Position numbers and translations under genes: made by a program. A stretch of DNA of 64,000 nucleotides from Bacteroidota bacterium (GTDB lineage: Bacteria; Bacteroidota; Bacteroidia; Chitinophagales; Chitinophagaceae). The stretch spans positions 1-64,000 of the forward strand of contig JAFDXF010000004.1 of the NCBI GenBank assembly GCA_018268055.1. The letters run 5' to 3'. A model generated the notes under the pieces. It saw nothing but the letters and a program-made list of their open reading frames with translations. It ran no database searches and had not been told where the DNA came from. Shown one piece after another: positions 53,357-62,356 of this stretch; the stretch's first letter is position 1; every line of letters starts with the position of its first letter.

Positions 53357-55579
53357 ATGAAAAAGGCAATTATGCTTTTAGCACTTTTATATTCGTATTC
53401 ATTTATTTACGCACAAAAAGATACTTTAGAAGAAAAAACACTTGATGAAGCCGTCGTTTACTCCAATAAGTTTACAGAGAAAAGGAAATTTATAGTACAA
53501 AATATTGATATAGTTTCCTCACGTACTATTGCCAAATATAATAGTCAAAACACCGGCGACCTCTTAATTAATACAGGTAAAGTATTTGTACAAAAAAGTC
53601 AACAAGGCGGAAGTAGTCCGGTTATTCGCGGGTTTGAAGCAAGCAGAGTCTTAATCGTTATTGATGGCATTCGTCATAACACTGCAATATTTCGTGCGGG
53701 CCATTTGCAAAACGTAATAACAATAGATCAAAATATGTTGGAGCAAATGGAAGTAATGTATGGCCCTTCTTCTACTTTGTATGGCAGTGATGCTTTAGGT
53801 GGAACCGTTTATCTACGTACAAAATCACCAAAACTTTCAACAACAGACAAGGCATTAGTTACCGGTTCGGCCTTTACAAGACTAAGTTCTGCAAATAATG
53901 AGAAGACTGTTCATTATGATTTAAGTATTGGCAGTAAGAAGGTGGCGTGGTTATCTGCTTTTACTTTTAGCGATTTTGGAGATATGACAATGGGCAGTAA
54001 ATATTTAGATAAGTATCCTACATTTGGCCGTCGCGATTCAGTTATTGAATTCTTTGGATTTAAAGATTCTGTTATCGCAAATAAAAATCCGCAAGTACAA
54101 AAATTTTCCGGCTATAAGCAATGGGATGTAATGCAAAAATTGCTGTTCCAACAAAATGATAAAATAGCACATACACTCAACTTTCAGTATTCCAACACGA
54201 ATGATGTTCCAAGGTACGACCGCTTCCAAGACACACGCAATTTCGGAGGATCAATAGGTACTACACTCCGTTGGGCTGAATGGTTTTATGGTCCTCAAAA
54301 AAGAATTTTGGGCGCTTATGAACTTGGAATAAAAAGCACAGGGCTATTTGATAATATCAGAGCCAATATAAACTATCAGGATTTGGAAGAGAGCCGTCAA
54401 CAAAGAGAATATCTCCGCTACGATAGATTTGACAGCCGCCGTGAACATGTAAAAGTTTGGGGCTTTGTAATAGATGGTAAAAAAGATTTTAATAATAATG
54501 AATTGACAGTGGGAATAGATGGTCAATTTAATGATGTAACATCTGTTGCCGATCGAACTAATTTAACAACGGGCAAGGTTACCAAATTAGACACTAGATA
54601 CCCCGATGGAAAAAACAAGATGAACTATTTTGGAATATATGCACAGCACTTGTTAAAGTCTAAAGATAGAAAGTTCATTTTGAACGATGGAATACGTTTT
54701 CAAACAACATCATTACATTCAACTGTACTTGATAATTCGTTCTTCAATCTCCCTGTAACTAATTTTGAACAAAAGAATTTTGCGGTTACAGGAAATTTAG
54801 GCGTAGTTTATAACCCTCAAGCAACAACCAGAGTAACATTAGGTCTTTCTTCGGGCTTCAGAACGCCCAATATCGATGATCTTGTGAAAGTTTTTGATTT
54901 CTCAGTTGCCAAAAGAGTATTTGTTCCAAATGCTGATATTAAACCGGAATACACATACAATATAGATTTAGGCGTTCGTCAGATGATAGCCGATCGCGGA
55001 TACTTCGAAGTGTCAGGCTTCTACACGCTCTTCAAAAACATAATCACGCCTGCGCCATTTACATTAAACGGACAGGATTCAATTATGTATAATGGTGTAA
55101 AAAGTGCTGTATTTGCAAATCAGAATATGGACAAAGCAAGAACTTATGGTTTTAATGTCAATGCAAAATATAATATCACCAATCAATGGTCATTATTTAG
55201 CACCGCTACTTATACAAAAGGTAAAATCATCAGATACGATGGCAGTGAAATACCACAGGATCATATTCCTCCATTCTTTGGAAAAACAAGTCTGAATTAT
55301 CAGCAACAAAAATTTGGATTAGAGCTGTATGGCATGTACAATGGTTGGAAGCGGATAAGCGATTATAATCCCGATGGAGAAGACAATCAGAAATATGCAA
55401 CACCCGATGGTATGCCATCATGGTTTACTTTAAATTGGAGAGGAAATGTATCACTCGGCAAAACTGTTCAGGTTCAACTTGCTGTTGAAAATATATTTGA
55501 TCGCAACTACCGATATTTTGCATCAGGATTTTCAGCTCCCGGACGAAATTTCATCATTGCATTAAGAACAAATTTTTAA
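53357..55579 (+). CDS. TonB-dependent haem/haemoglobin-type outer-membrane receptor
   Basis: The 740-residue protein has a signal peptide ('MLLALLYSYSFIYAQ' region), a plug with 'SPVIRGFEASRVLIVIDG', 'MEVMYGPSSTLYGSDALGGT', and a barrel ending with the C-terminal aromatic 'GRNFIIALRTNF'. The plug resembles the TonB-dependent haemoglobin/transferrin receptor group (HmuR type). Substrate is inferred from this and from the nearby HmuTUV-like genes. It has no N-terminal carboxypeptidase-like domain. A strong terminator follows. Confidence 0.9.
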   Translation: MKKAIMLLALLYSYSFIYAQKDTLEEKTLDEAVVYSNKFTEKRKFIVQNIDIVSSRTIAKYNSQNTGDLLINTGKVFVQKSQQGGSSPVIRGFEASRVLIVIDGIRHNTAIFRAGHLQNVITIDQNMLEQMEVMYGPSSTLYGSDALGGTVYLRTKSPKLSTTDKALVTGSAFTRLSSANNEKTVHYDLSIGSKKVAWLSAFTFSDFGDMTMGSKYLDKYPTFGRRDSVIEFFGFKDSVIANKNPQVQKFSGYKQWDVMQKLLFQQNDKIAHTLNFQYSNTNDVPRYDRFQDTRNFGGSIGTTLRWAEWFYGPQKRILGAYELGIKSTGLFDNIRANINYQDLEESRQQREYLRYDRFDSRREHVKVWGFVIDGKKDFNNNELTVGIDGQFNDVTSVADRTNLTTGKVTKLDTRYPDGKNKMNYFGIYAQHLLKSKDRKFILNDGIRFQTTSLHSTVLDNSFFNLPVTNFEQKNFAVTGNLGVVYNPQATTRVTLGLSSGFRTPNIDDLVKVFDFSVAKRVFVPNADIKPEYTYNIDLGVRQMIADRGYFEVSGFYTLFKNIITPAPFTLNGQDSIMYNGVKSAVFANQNMDKARTYGFNVNAKYNITNQWSLFSTATYTKGKIIRYDGSEIPQDHIPPFFGKTSLNYQQQKFGLELYGMYNGWKRISDYNPDGEDNQKYATPDGMPSWFTLNWRGNVSLGKTVQVQLAVENIFDRNYRYFASGFSAPGRNFIIALRTNF

Positions 55580-55596
55580 ACCGCTCAAAACAAATT

Positions 55597-55627
55597 AAAA
55601 AGCAGAGAAAATTTCTCTGCTTTTTTT
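55597..55627 (+). terminator. Intrinsic terminator of the haem-type receptor gene
   Basis: AGCAGAGAAA (55601-55610) pairs with TTTCTCTGCT (55612-55621), and a T-tract follows to 55627. It is 17 bp past the stop codon at 55579. A-rich sequence on the other side could make it work in both directions. Confidence 0.9.
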
Positions 55628-55669
55628 ATGGTCGGTATTGAATATACATTATGAGAAATGTTAATATCA

Positions 55670-55677
55670 TATATTTG
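55670..55677 (+). promoter_or_regulatory. -7 box TATATTTG before the third PPP-tail gene
   Basis: TATATTTG is followed by a CACG/CGTG inverted repeat within 16 nt, then the ATG at 55696. The same box precedes the paralog at 51813. The CACG/CGTG pair may be an operator. Confidence 0.6.
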
Positions 55678-55695
55678 CACGCTTATATCGTGTGA

Positions 55696-56199
55696 ATGAC
55701 CTATAGAAGAAAGATAGCTGCCTTTGCATTATTATTACCTGTAATAACTCCATTACTAATTGCAGGTATATTTCAAGTTTTACAAAACCGAATTCAACAC
55801 GAAATGAAGGAGCGTTTAGAAAAAGACATTCTTCATTCTACTACTTTAATCAAAAAAAATATTCGTTGGGCAAAAAATAAAAAAGAAGCCATCATAGATG
55901 GAAAATATTTTGATGTAAAATCGTTTACAGACAACAAAGATGGCACAATCACACTTACCGGTTTATTTGATGATGAGGAAACTACATTGACTCAACAATT
56001 ACAACAAAATACACAACAACAAAATAATGAAGCTGCCAGATTGGTTGTGCAAGCACTTCAATTGAACATTGTATTTCATCAACAAGCATCTCACAATAAT
56101 TTTGATAATAATAAGCCCAAAGAATTATACTACAATTTTAACGAAAGCATACCTGCTGAAATTTTTACAGGATGTCTCACCCCTCCGCCTAAGGCATAA
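55696..56199 (+). CDS. Small membrane-anchored protein with Pro-Pro-Pro tail, family member 3
   Basis: The 167-residue protein has one membrane segment (about 7-27), 'QHEMKERLEKD', a beta domain ('IDGKYFDVKSFTDNKDGTIT', 'GLFDDEETTLT'), a Gln-rich stretch and the tail 'FTGCLTPPPKA'. It is clearly homologous to the protein at 51813. It stands upstream of the second TonB-dependent receptor, separated by 157 bp, so the association with receptors repeats. Function unknown; a cytoplasmic-membrane anchor with a periplasmic domain is inferred. Confidence 0.8.
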   Translation: MTYRRKIAAFALLLPVITPLLIAGIFQVLQNRIQHEMKERLEKDILHSTTLIKKNIRWAKNKKEAIIDGKYFDVKSFTDNKDGTITLTGLFDDEETTLTQQLQQNTQQQNNEAARLVVQALQLNIVFHQQASHNNFDNNKPKELYYNFNESIPAEIFTGCLTPPPKA

Positions 56200-56356
56200 T
56201 CTTGTATCACTAGCAATGTTCCTTTAAATTTTAAATTCTGTGCTCCTATCACAGTGTTTTACATTGTGTATGCTACTAGCATATACAGTTGACACAGAAT
56301 TATTACTCTTAAATTTTATATATAAAACAGCCATTTATCGGCTAAAAACAAAACTG

Positions 56357-58849
56357 ATGAAAAAAATAATATTTCTATGCATGATGCTGTCTTTTGTATT
56401 TACAGCATTTGCACAAAAAACGCTAAAGGGAAAAGTAACGGATAAGTCATCCGGACAACCTCTTACTGGCGCAACAATTTCTTATGGGACTAAAAGCGGA
56501 ACTACTACCGATAAAAACGGACAGTTCTCTATTCAATGTGGCAAAACAAGTCACATTACCATTTCTTATGTAGGCTATGAATCACAAACAGTAAGTATCA
56601 AAAATTGTGATGAGTTTTTGAACGTTAATCTTTCTTCGCTCGGACAAAATTTAGAAAATGTTGAAATCACTGCTACGTCTTCAGAAAACAAATCACTTTT
56701 ATCTCAGCCCGCTTCTATTACGAAACTTGGAACACCCGATTTAAAACGCGGCCAAGGAGTTTTTTTTGATGATGTAATCCAAACAAGTGTTCCCGGTGTA
56801 ATCATGAACCGTAGAACAGTATCCGGTGGACAGCAATTCAACATCCGCGGATATGGTAATGGCTCACGCGGTACCAGAGGCATCAGTAGTAATTTTGATG
56901 GTCAAGGATATAAAGTATATCTGAACGGAATTCCTGTAACAGATGCGGAAGGCATTACCACTTTAGATGATATCGACTATGCATCTATAGATAATGCAGA
57001 AATCGTAAAAGGCCCTGCAGGTACTTTATATGGTCAAGCTATTGCAGGTGCTATCAATTTAAAAATATCTGCTCCCGGCAGAGGGAAAACTTCTATAGCA
57101 CAAAACACTATGTTTGGCAATTATGGATTATTTCGCTCTACAACACAGGTTACTGCCGGTGGCGATAAAAGCAGCATGATGCTGAGCTATGGCAAACAAA
57201 AATCTGATGGTTTTTCTATTCATAATAGCTCACACAAAGATTTTGTAAACTTTGCAGCCGATTTCACCGCTAATGACAAACAATCTATTTCTACATTTGT
57301 TGGTTTTACAGATAGCTACGACGAAAGACTTGGAGAATTAACTATTGCTCAATGGGATAATAATGATTATTCAGGAAATCCAAATTATATTAAAAACAAT
57401 GCACACAGCCATGTAGTTACATTCCGTGCAGGTATTAGTCATAATTATAATTTTAGTAAGAACGTTTCAAATACCACTTCATTATTCGGAATGGGATTCA
57501 GAAGTGATGTTAGTTCTGCCGGCGGATGGACCGATAAGAATAGTGTAAACTATGGTTTCCGCACATCATTCAATACAAAATTTGATGTTAGCGCAAATGC
57601 AACGCTTAATGGAGTTACAGGAATGGAAGTTCAAAGCCAGGATGCACAAGCACTGGGTTACAGTTTAAAAGCAGATCCTTCAGATCCTAATCCATTAGTT
57701 TATACTTATGGAGTGAGCCCTTATTGGATTATCAATGCAAACACTTCAAATACTGCATATAAAACAACACCTACTTCATTATTTACTGAATGGACATTGG
57801 CATTACCTCAAGACCTTTCCATTACTGCAGGTTTAGGAACAAGCAGACAAAGAATCATTTTGGACGATCGTTTCAATGCCGGAAGTGTTACAGCTATAAA
57901 GCCTTCACATTTTGACACAGCGTATAAGAACATGGTATCTCCTCATTTTGCAATCAATAAGATTTTCAATAAAGGAATATCTGTTTATGCATCTTATAGC
58001 ACCGGTTTCAAAGCTCCTGTAAGTTCGTATTTCTTTATTACCACACCGCAGATACCGGGAACACCGCCAGCTGCTTATGCCACTGCAAAAATCAACAGCG
58101 TGTTGAAAGCTGAGAAAGGTGTACAATTCGAAATCGGAACAAAAGGAACTATTTTAGAAGATAAGTTGGTGTATCAACTTTCTTTATTCTCCTTGAAGTT
58201 TAAAGACAAGATGACTTCAGTTTCTGTGCCGGTACCGGCTACACCACCTACGGCTACTGCATATAGCTATATGATCAATGGTGGCGATCAAAATCATAAA
58301 GGTTTAGAAGCAGCCGTTAAATATTCTATAGTAAAAAATGGTAAAGGTGCTTTTTCTAATGTAACACCATTCCTGAATTTTACTTATTCTGATTTTAAAT
58401 ATGGCAACAATTTCATTTACAAAACAGGAAGCACAACTGCAAACGGCGGTATTGACACACTCGATTACAGCGGACTTAATGTATTTGGCACTCCAAAAGT
58501 AATGTTAGCTTGGGGAATAGATGCTGCTACAAACATAGGTTTCTATGCAAGCTTCTCACATTTATACAAAGACCCAATCAATATTTCGTTAGAGAGAATC
58601 ACTCAAAACCCGGAGTCTTATGCTTTACGCAGAGCAACAAGCTATAACCTACTCAATATGAAATTAGGCTATAGAAAAAGTATTTCTACTCATTTTGATA
58701 TAGATGCATTCTTTGGTGTAAATAATATCACCGGAACAAAATATCCGTTGATGGTATTTATCAACCAATTGCCTGATGCATATATACCTGCACCAACGAA
58801 AGCCGTTGTTTTTGGCGGGTTGAATTTGAGATATAATTTTGGCAAATAA
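56357..58849 (+). CDS. TonB-dependent receptor with carboxypeptidase-like N-terminal domain
   Basis: The ATG at 56357 gives a signal peptide ('MLSFVFTAFAQ') and 831 residues; an upstream in-frame start at 56240 is rejected. An N-terminal CarboxypepD_reg-like beta domain ('LKGKVTDKSSGQPLTGATIS') is followed by a plug ('DNAEIVKGPAGTLYGQAIAG') and a barrel ending 'LNLRYNFGK'. This type commonly takes up siderophores or other iron chelates. It is 108 bp upstream in sequence from the ABC genes and separated from them by a terminator-like hairpin. Confidence 0.9.
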   Translation: MKKIIFLCMMLSFVFTAFAQKTLKGKVTDKSSGQPLTGATISYGTKSGTTTDKNGQFSIQCGKTSHITISYVGYESQTVSIKNCDEFLNVNLSSLGQNLENVEITATSSENKSLLSQPASITKLGTPDLKRGQGVFFDDVIQTSVPGVIMNRRTVSGGQQFNIRGYGNGSRGTRGISSNFDGQGYKVYLNGIPVTDAEGITTLDDIDYASIDNAEIVKGPAGTLYGQAIAGAINLKISAPGRGKTSIAQNTMFGNYGLFRSTTQVTAGGDKSSMMLSYGKQKSDGFSIHNSSHKDFVNFAADFTANDKQSISTFVGFTDSYDERLGELTIAQWDNNDYSGNPNYIKNNAHSHVVTFRAGISHNYNFSKNVSNTTSLFGMGFRSDVSSAGGWTDKNSVNYGFRTSFNTKFDVSANATLNGVTGMEVQSQDAQALGYSLKADPSDPNPLVYTYGVSPYWIINANTSNTAYKTTPTSLFTEWTLALPQDLSITAGLGTSRQRIILDDRFNAGSVTAIKPSHFDTAYKNMVSPHFAINKIFNKGISVYASYSTGFKAPVSSYFFITTPQIPGTPPAAYATAKINSVLKAEKGVQFEIGTKGTILEDKLVYQLSLFSLKFKDKMTSVSVPVPATPPTATAYSYMINGGDQNHKGLEAAVKYSIVKNGKGAFSNVTPFLNFTYSDFKYGNNFIYKTGSTTANGGIDTLDYSGLNVFGTPKVMLAWGIDAATNIGFYASFSHLYKDPINISLERITQNPESYALRRATSYNLLNMKLGYRKSISTHFDIDAFFGVNNITGTKYPLMVFINQLPDAYIPAPTKAVVFGGLNLRYNFGK

Positions 58850-58860
58850 TTTTTCTATTG

Positions 58861-58891
58861 AAAGTGGCTACATTCGTGTAGCCACTTTTTT
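58861..58891 (+). terminator. Hairpin with TTCG loop between receptor and ABC genes
   Basis: AAAGTGGCTACA (58861-58872) pairs fully with TGTAGCCACTTT (58877-58888) around TTCG, then a T run follows. This is a strong intrinsic terminator just 12 bp beyond the receptor stop. The next start codon is only 17 nt downstream (58908), with no promoter box seen between. Confidence 0.9.
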
Positions 58892-58907
58892 TATCAAAAC
58901 ATTTTTT

Positions 58908-59798
58908 ATGAAAAAAATACTTCCTCTTTTTGCACTACTTATACTTTTTAGTTGTGGTCGTTTCGGAAAAAAAGAAATTGATGGAAAGAAAGATATGCGT
59001 ATCGTATCACTTTCCAAGCACTTAACCGAAATGGTTTTTGCATTGGGCAAAGGTCATGACTTGGTTGGCGTTGACCTAAGTAGTACCTATCCCGACAGTG
59101 CCAAACTAATACAAACTGTCGGTTATCATAGAGCATTAAATCCCGAAGGAATAATTTCACTCAATCCCGATTTAGTGATTCACAGCAATGATATTGGTCC
59201 TGAAAATGTATTGCCGCAACTGATTAAAGCCGGACTGAATGTCAAAGCTTTTGGCGGAGCCAATACGATTGACAGTGCCAAGCTCTTACTTACAGATTTA
59301 GGAAAATTTTTTGGCGTAGAACAAAGAGCTGATTCTGTTGTTAAAAAAATGGATGCTGACATTGCTAAAGCAAAAGAAGATGTAAGCAAGCTACATCTTA
59401 CCGATACTCCATCGGTAATGATAATCCATTTTGGTCGTGCCAATAATATTTACTTTGTAATGAGTGGGCGAAATGGTGTGGGCGACAAAATGATTGCACT
59501 TGCCGGAGGAAAAACAGCAAAGTATGATGCTAAAGGTGCAAGACAAATAAGTGCAGAAGCAGTGGCATTATCCAATCCCGATATCATCATTGCTACCGAT
59601 TATGGATATGACCAAATGGGAAGCATGGATAAATTCATCAGCGAAGTGCCGGGCGTTGCATTGACCAATGCAGGCAAGAATAAAAGAATCGTTCGCTTTG
59701 AAGAGCACGATTTAATTTATTTCGGACCACGAACAGGCGAGAATGTTGAAAAATTATTTAAACTAATTCATCCATCCGCTGATGCTGAAAAAAAGTAA
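58908..59798 (+). CDS. hmuT: Haem/iron ABC transporter substrate-binding lipoprotein (HmuT-like)
   Basis: The ATG at 58908 gives 296 residues with a lipoprotein signal ('LLILFSC', Cys16); an in-frame upstream ATG at 58839 would read through the terminator. The binding-protein fold is marked by 'RIVSLSKHLTEMVFALGKGH', 'VGYHRALNPEGIISLNPDLV' and 'EVPGVALTNAGKNKRIVRFE'. The Bacteroidota HmuT group and other iron-chelate proteins (TroA/BtuF fold) share this. Ligand is inferred from the locus. It overlaps the permease gene by 17 bp. Confidence 0.87.
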   Translation: MKKILPLFALLILFSCGRFGKKEIDGKKDMRIVSLSKHLTEMVFALGKGHDLVGVDLSSTYPDSAKLIQTVGYHRALNPEGIISLNPDLVIHSNDIGPENVLPQLIKAGLNVKAFGGANTIDSAKLLLTDLGKFFGVEQRADSVVKKMDADIAKAKEDVSKLHLTDTPSVMIIHFGRANNIYFVMSGRNGVGDKMIALAGGKTAKYDAKGARQISAEAVALSNPDIIIATDYGYDQMGSMDKFISEVPGVALTNAGKNKRIVRFEEHDLIYFGPRTGENVEKLFKLIHPSADAEKK

Positions 59799-60834
59799 AT
59801 ATTTCTTTTCGATTTCTATTATTCTCCTAATAGTAGTACTCATCGCTGCCATAGCGTTTGGCGCAGTATCTATTCGACCAGCAGAAATGTTTTCATCATT
59901 AAAACATTTTTTTCAAGGCGAAGCTCCTGCTAATATCTATGAAGGCGTATTTTTAAAATTAAGACTTCCTCGCGTTTTGCTTTGTGCCATTACCGGAGCA
60001 GTATTAGCGGTAAGCGGCGTACTAATGCAAGGCTTGTTTCGCAATCCAATTGTAGAGCCGGGGCTTGTTGGTACAAGTGCCGGCGCTGCATTTGGCGCAT
60101 CTTTAATTTTTGTATTAGGTTCAAATATCAATCCAACATTTAAAAGCACGATGGGGCCTTTCTTAGTTCCACTCTTTGCTTTTGGAGGAGGGCTTATAGC
60201 TACTTATGTTGTATATGTATTAGCAAAAACAGAAAAACGAATTTCAATCATTGCACTGTTGCTAATAGGAATGACCGTAAATGCTTTAGGCTTGAGTGGA
60301 GTCGGCTTCATGAGTTTTATTGCAAGAGATCCTCAGGCACGCAGTATTACGTTCTGGGGATTAGGAAATTTTTCTGGAGCTACATGGTTGCAAGTATCGA
60401 TTGTAGGCAGTGTAGCATTAGTTGTATTTATCATCGCAACATTTTTTTCTAAACAACTCAATGCCCTATTATTGGGCGAAGAAGAAGCAACCTATCTTGG
60501 TGTAAACACCGGCAGATTAAAGACAACAATTTTAATTATCAATACTGCAATGGTATCTGTTGCTACTGCTTTTGTAGGTGTCATCAGTTTTGTGGGTCTT
60601 ATTGTTCCGCACATCATCAGGTTGTTAATGGGCAGTGATAATAAAATTTTACTACCTGCATCTATGATTGTTGGAGCTATATTATTAACGCTTGCAGACA
60701 TGGCAGCACGTTTATTAATTGCTCCTGCTGAGATTCCCGTTGGCATTATTGTTTCAATTGTTTGTGCTCCTGTTTTCATATTCTTATTAAAAAAGTTTGG
60801 CGCTGTTGGCCAAAAAGGAGGTTACAATGCTTAG
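59782..60834 (+). CDS. hmuU: FecCD-family ABC transporter permease (HmuU-like)
   Basis: The 350-residue protein has about ten membrane segments and the FecCD pattern 'LRLPRVLLCAITGAVLAVSG', 'MQGLFRNPIVEPGLVGTSAGAA' (key part), 'GFMSFIARDPQARSITFWGL' and 'VGVISFVGLIVPHIIRL'. It moves haem, siderophore or vitamin B12 across the inner membrane with the neighbouring proteins. It overlaps the binding protein gene by 17 bp and the ATPase gene by 8 bp. Confidence 0.93.
   Translation: MLKKSKYFFSISIILLIVVLIAAIAFGAVSIRPAEMFSSLKHFFQGEAPANIYEGVFLKLRLPRVLLCAITGAVLAVSGVLMQGLFRNPIVEPGLVGTSAGAAFGASLIFVLGSNINPTFKSTMGPFLVPLFAFGGGLIATYVVYVLAKTEKRISIIALLLIGMTVNALGLSGVGFMSFIARDPQARSITFWGLGNFSGATWLQVSIVGSVALVVFIIATFFSKQLNALLLGEEEATYLGVNTGRLKTTILIINTAMVSVATAFVGVISFVGLIVPHIIRLLMGSDNKILLPASMIVGAILLTLADMAARLLIAPAEIPVGIIVSIVCAPVFIFLLKKFGAVGQKGGYNA
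60815..60822 (+). promoter_or_regulatory. Canonical Shine-Dalgarno site before hmuV
   Basis: AAGGAGGT is a full match to the 16S rRNA anti-Shine-Dalgarno end and lies 4 nt before the ATG at 60827, inside the permease gene. Such sites are rare in Bacteroidota. It fixes the start of the ATPase at 60827 rather than an in-frame 60797. Confidence 0.8.
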
Positions 60835-61612
60835 CACTTCTTCCATTTGTTATACAGCAGGTCGAAAAGACATTTTGAAAAATGTTTCAGCAGATTTTTT
60901 GCCGGGCAAATTCAGTATGATACTGGGACAAAACGGGTCGGGCAAATCCAGTTTTTTAAAAATATTCAGTGGAGAAACTACAAAATATTCAGGCACGGTA
61001 TTATATCGAGGCAAGTCCATTCAATCTTATTCAAAAAATGAATTGGCCAAAGTAAGAGCAGTAATGAGCCAGCAACCGGAACTCAGTTTTCCCCTTACAG
61101 TAGATGAGGTGATTATGATGGGTCGCTATCCGCATTTTGAATTTAGACCTACTGCAATAGATATTACTATCTGTAAAGAAGTGACTGAAAGAATGCGTCT
61201 TGAAAATTTTCTAAACAGAAATTATCTCACCTTGAGTGGAGGTGAAAAACAAAGAGTACATTATGCACGAGTACTTGCACAGATTTGGGAACAAAAAAAT
61301 GAAATACGTTATTTATTCTTAGATGAACCTCTGAACAGTTTGGATATTGCATACCAACACGAGTTTTTAGAACTGGCGAAAGAATTAAAGTCTGATAATA
61401 CTGTAATAGTTGCGGTGATGCACGATATTAATCTTGCGGCTCAATACGGCGATCAATTATTTTTCTTAAAAGACGGCGCATTAATCGCATCTGGAAGTCC
61501 TTCAACTATACTTACAGAAAGTTTAATAGAAAAAACTTTTGGAGTAAAAACAACTATCATAAATAATCCTATTTCCGGACAACCGCTCATCCTGTATAAT
61601 ACAAAACAGTAG
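60827..61612 (+). CDS. hmuV: Haem/iron ABC transporter ATPase (HmuV-like)
   Basis: From the ATG at 60827 the protein has 261 residues with Walker A 'GQNGSGKSS', the signature 'LSGGEKQRVHYARVLAQIW' and Walker B 'YLFLDEPLNSLD', then 'VMHDINLAA' with the switch His. The 'HYARVLAQ' sequence and the D-loop 'LNSLDIAYQHEFL' fit the HmuV group. It powers uptake of haem or iron chelate with the preceding two proteins. It overlaps hmuU by 8 bp. Confidence 0.92.
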   Translation: MLSTSSICYTAGRKDILKNVSADFLPGKFSMILGQNGSGKSSFLKIFSGETTKYSGTVLYRGKSIQSYSKNELAKVRAVMSQQPELSFPLTVDEVIMMGRYPHFEFRPTAIDITICKEVTERMRLENFLNRNYLTLSGGEKQRVHYARVLAQIWEQKNEIRYLFLDEPLNSLDIAYQHEFLELAKELKSDNTVIVAVMHDINLAAQYGDQLFFLKDGALIASGSPSTILTESLIEKTFGVKTTIINNPISGQPLILYNTKQ

Positions 61613-61743
61613 GTTTTATATTCAGTTTCTATCAAAATTTTGCCCTAAAATCCATAGTAATTCATCAAATTCTCAAGATTTACAATTCTATGCAGCAATT
61701 GTATAGAAATTTTGTCTAATTTACAGGCAACCAATAGGCATAT

Positions 61744-62325
61744 ATGACTGAGGAAGCCATATTACAAGGATGTTTTAAAAAGGATGCCGCAGCTCAAAGA
61801 GAACTGTATAATAGGTACAGTCCGAAAATGTTAGCTGTGTGTTATCGCTTTGCCCATAATAGAGAAGACGCAGAGGATATGCTTCAGGAAGGTTTTATTA
61901 AAGTGTTTACTCAATTTCACACTTTTGAAAACCGCGGTTCTTTGGAAGGATGGATTAGAAGAATTATTGTACACACCAGTATTAATATTTTAAAAAAGAA
62001 TAAAAGGTTTAACGAAAGTGTGGACATCATTCATGCTACAGGTGTACAAATACGAGAAGATAGTGTGCCTGCTATTATACAAGCAAAACAGGTTATTGAA
62101 TGTATCAGAATGTTACCGATTGGATATAAAACCGTTTTGAACTTATATGCAGTAGAAGGATACACTCACCGTGAAATAGCAGATATGCTGGATATTCAAG
62201 AAAGCACGAGTCGAAGCCAATATACAAGAGCCAAAGCGATGCTTGAAGATATATTGATTAGAAAAAAGATATTACAGAAACCAAAACAAGGTGTTGACTG
62301 GCTAATTGCCGCCAATAACCGATAA
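61744..62325 (+). CDS. ECF-type RNA polymerase sigma factor
   Basis: The 193-residue protein has sigma-70 region 2 ('LYNRYSPKMLAVCYRFAHNR', 'EDAEDMLQEGFIKVF') and region 4 ('VLNLYAVEGYTHREIADMLD', 'QESTSRSQYTRAKAML'). This fits the ECF family without additional domains. It is 31 bp upstream of the anti-sigma-like protein, and may control it. Upstream, TACAATT and AATTGTA (61681-61703) form a 7-bp inverted repeat of unknown role. Confidence 0.93.
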   Translation: MTEEAILQGCFKKDAAAQRELYNRYSPKMLAVCYRFAHNREDAEDMLQEGFIKVFTQFHTFENRGSLEGWIRRIIVHTSINILKKNKRFNESVDIIHATGVQIREDSVPAIIQAKQVIECIRMLPIGYKTVLNLYAVEGYTHREIADMLDIQESTSRSQYTRAKAMLEDILIRKKILQKPKQGVDWLIAANNR

Positions 62326-62356
62326 ATAAAATAGTACCCGATTTAGTGGTTAAGTT

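Noticed and set aside
56240..56356. Extended start of the second TonB-dependent receptor
   Set aside because: The extra 39 residues are hydrophobic but lack a signal-peptide end; the ATG at 56357 starts a normal signal peptide.
58839..58907. Extended start of hmuT at 58839
   Set aside because: It would translate the terminator hairpin and the end of the receptor gene; the ATG at 58908 gives a lipoprotein signal.
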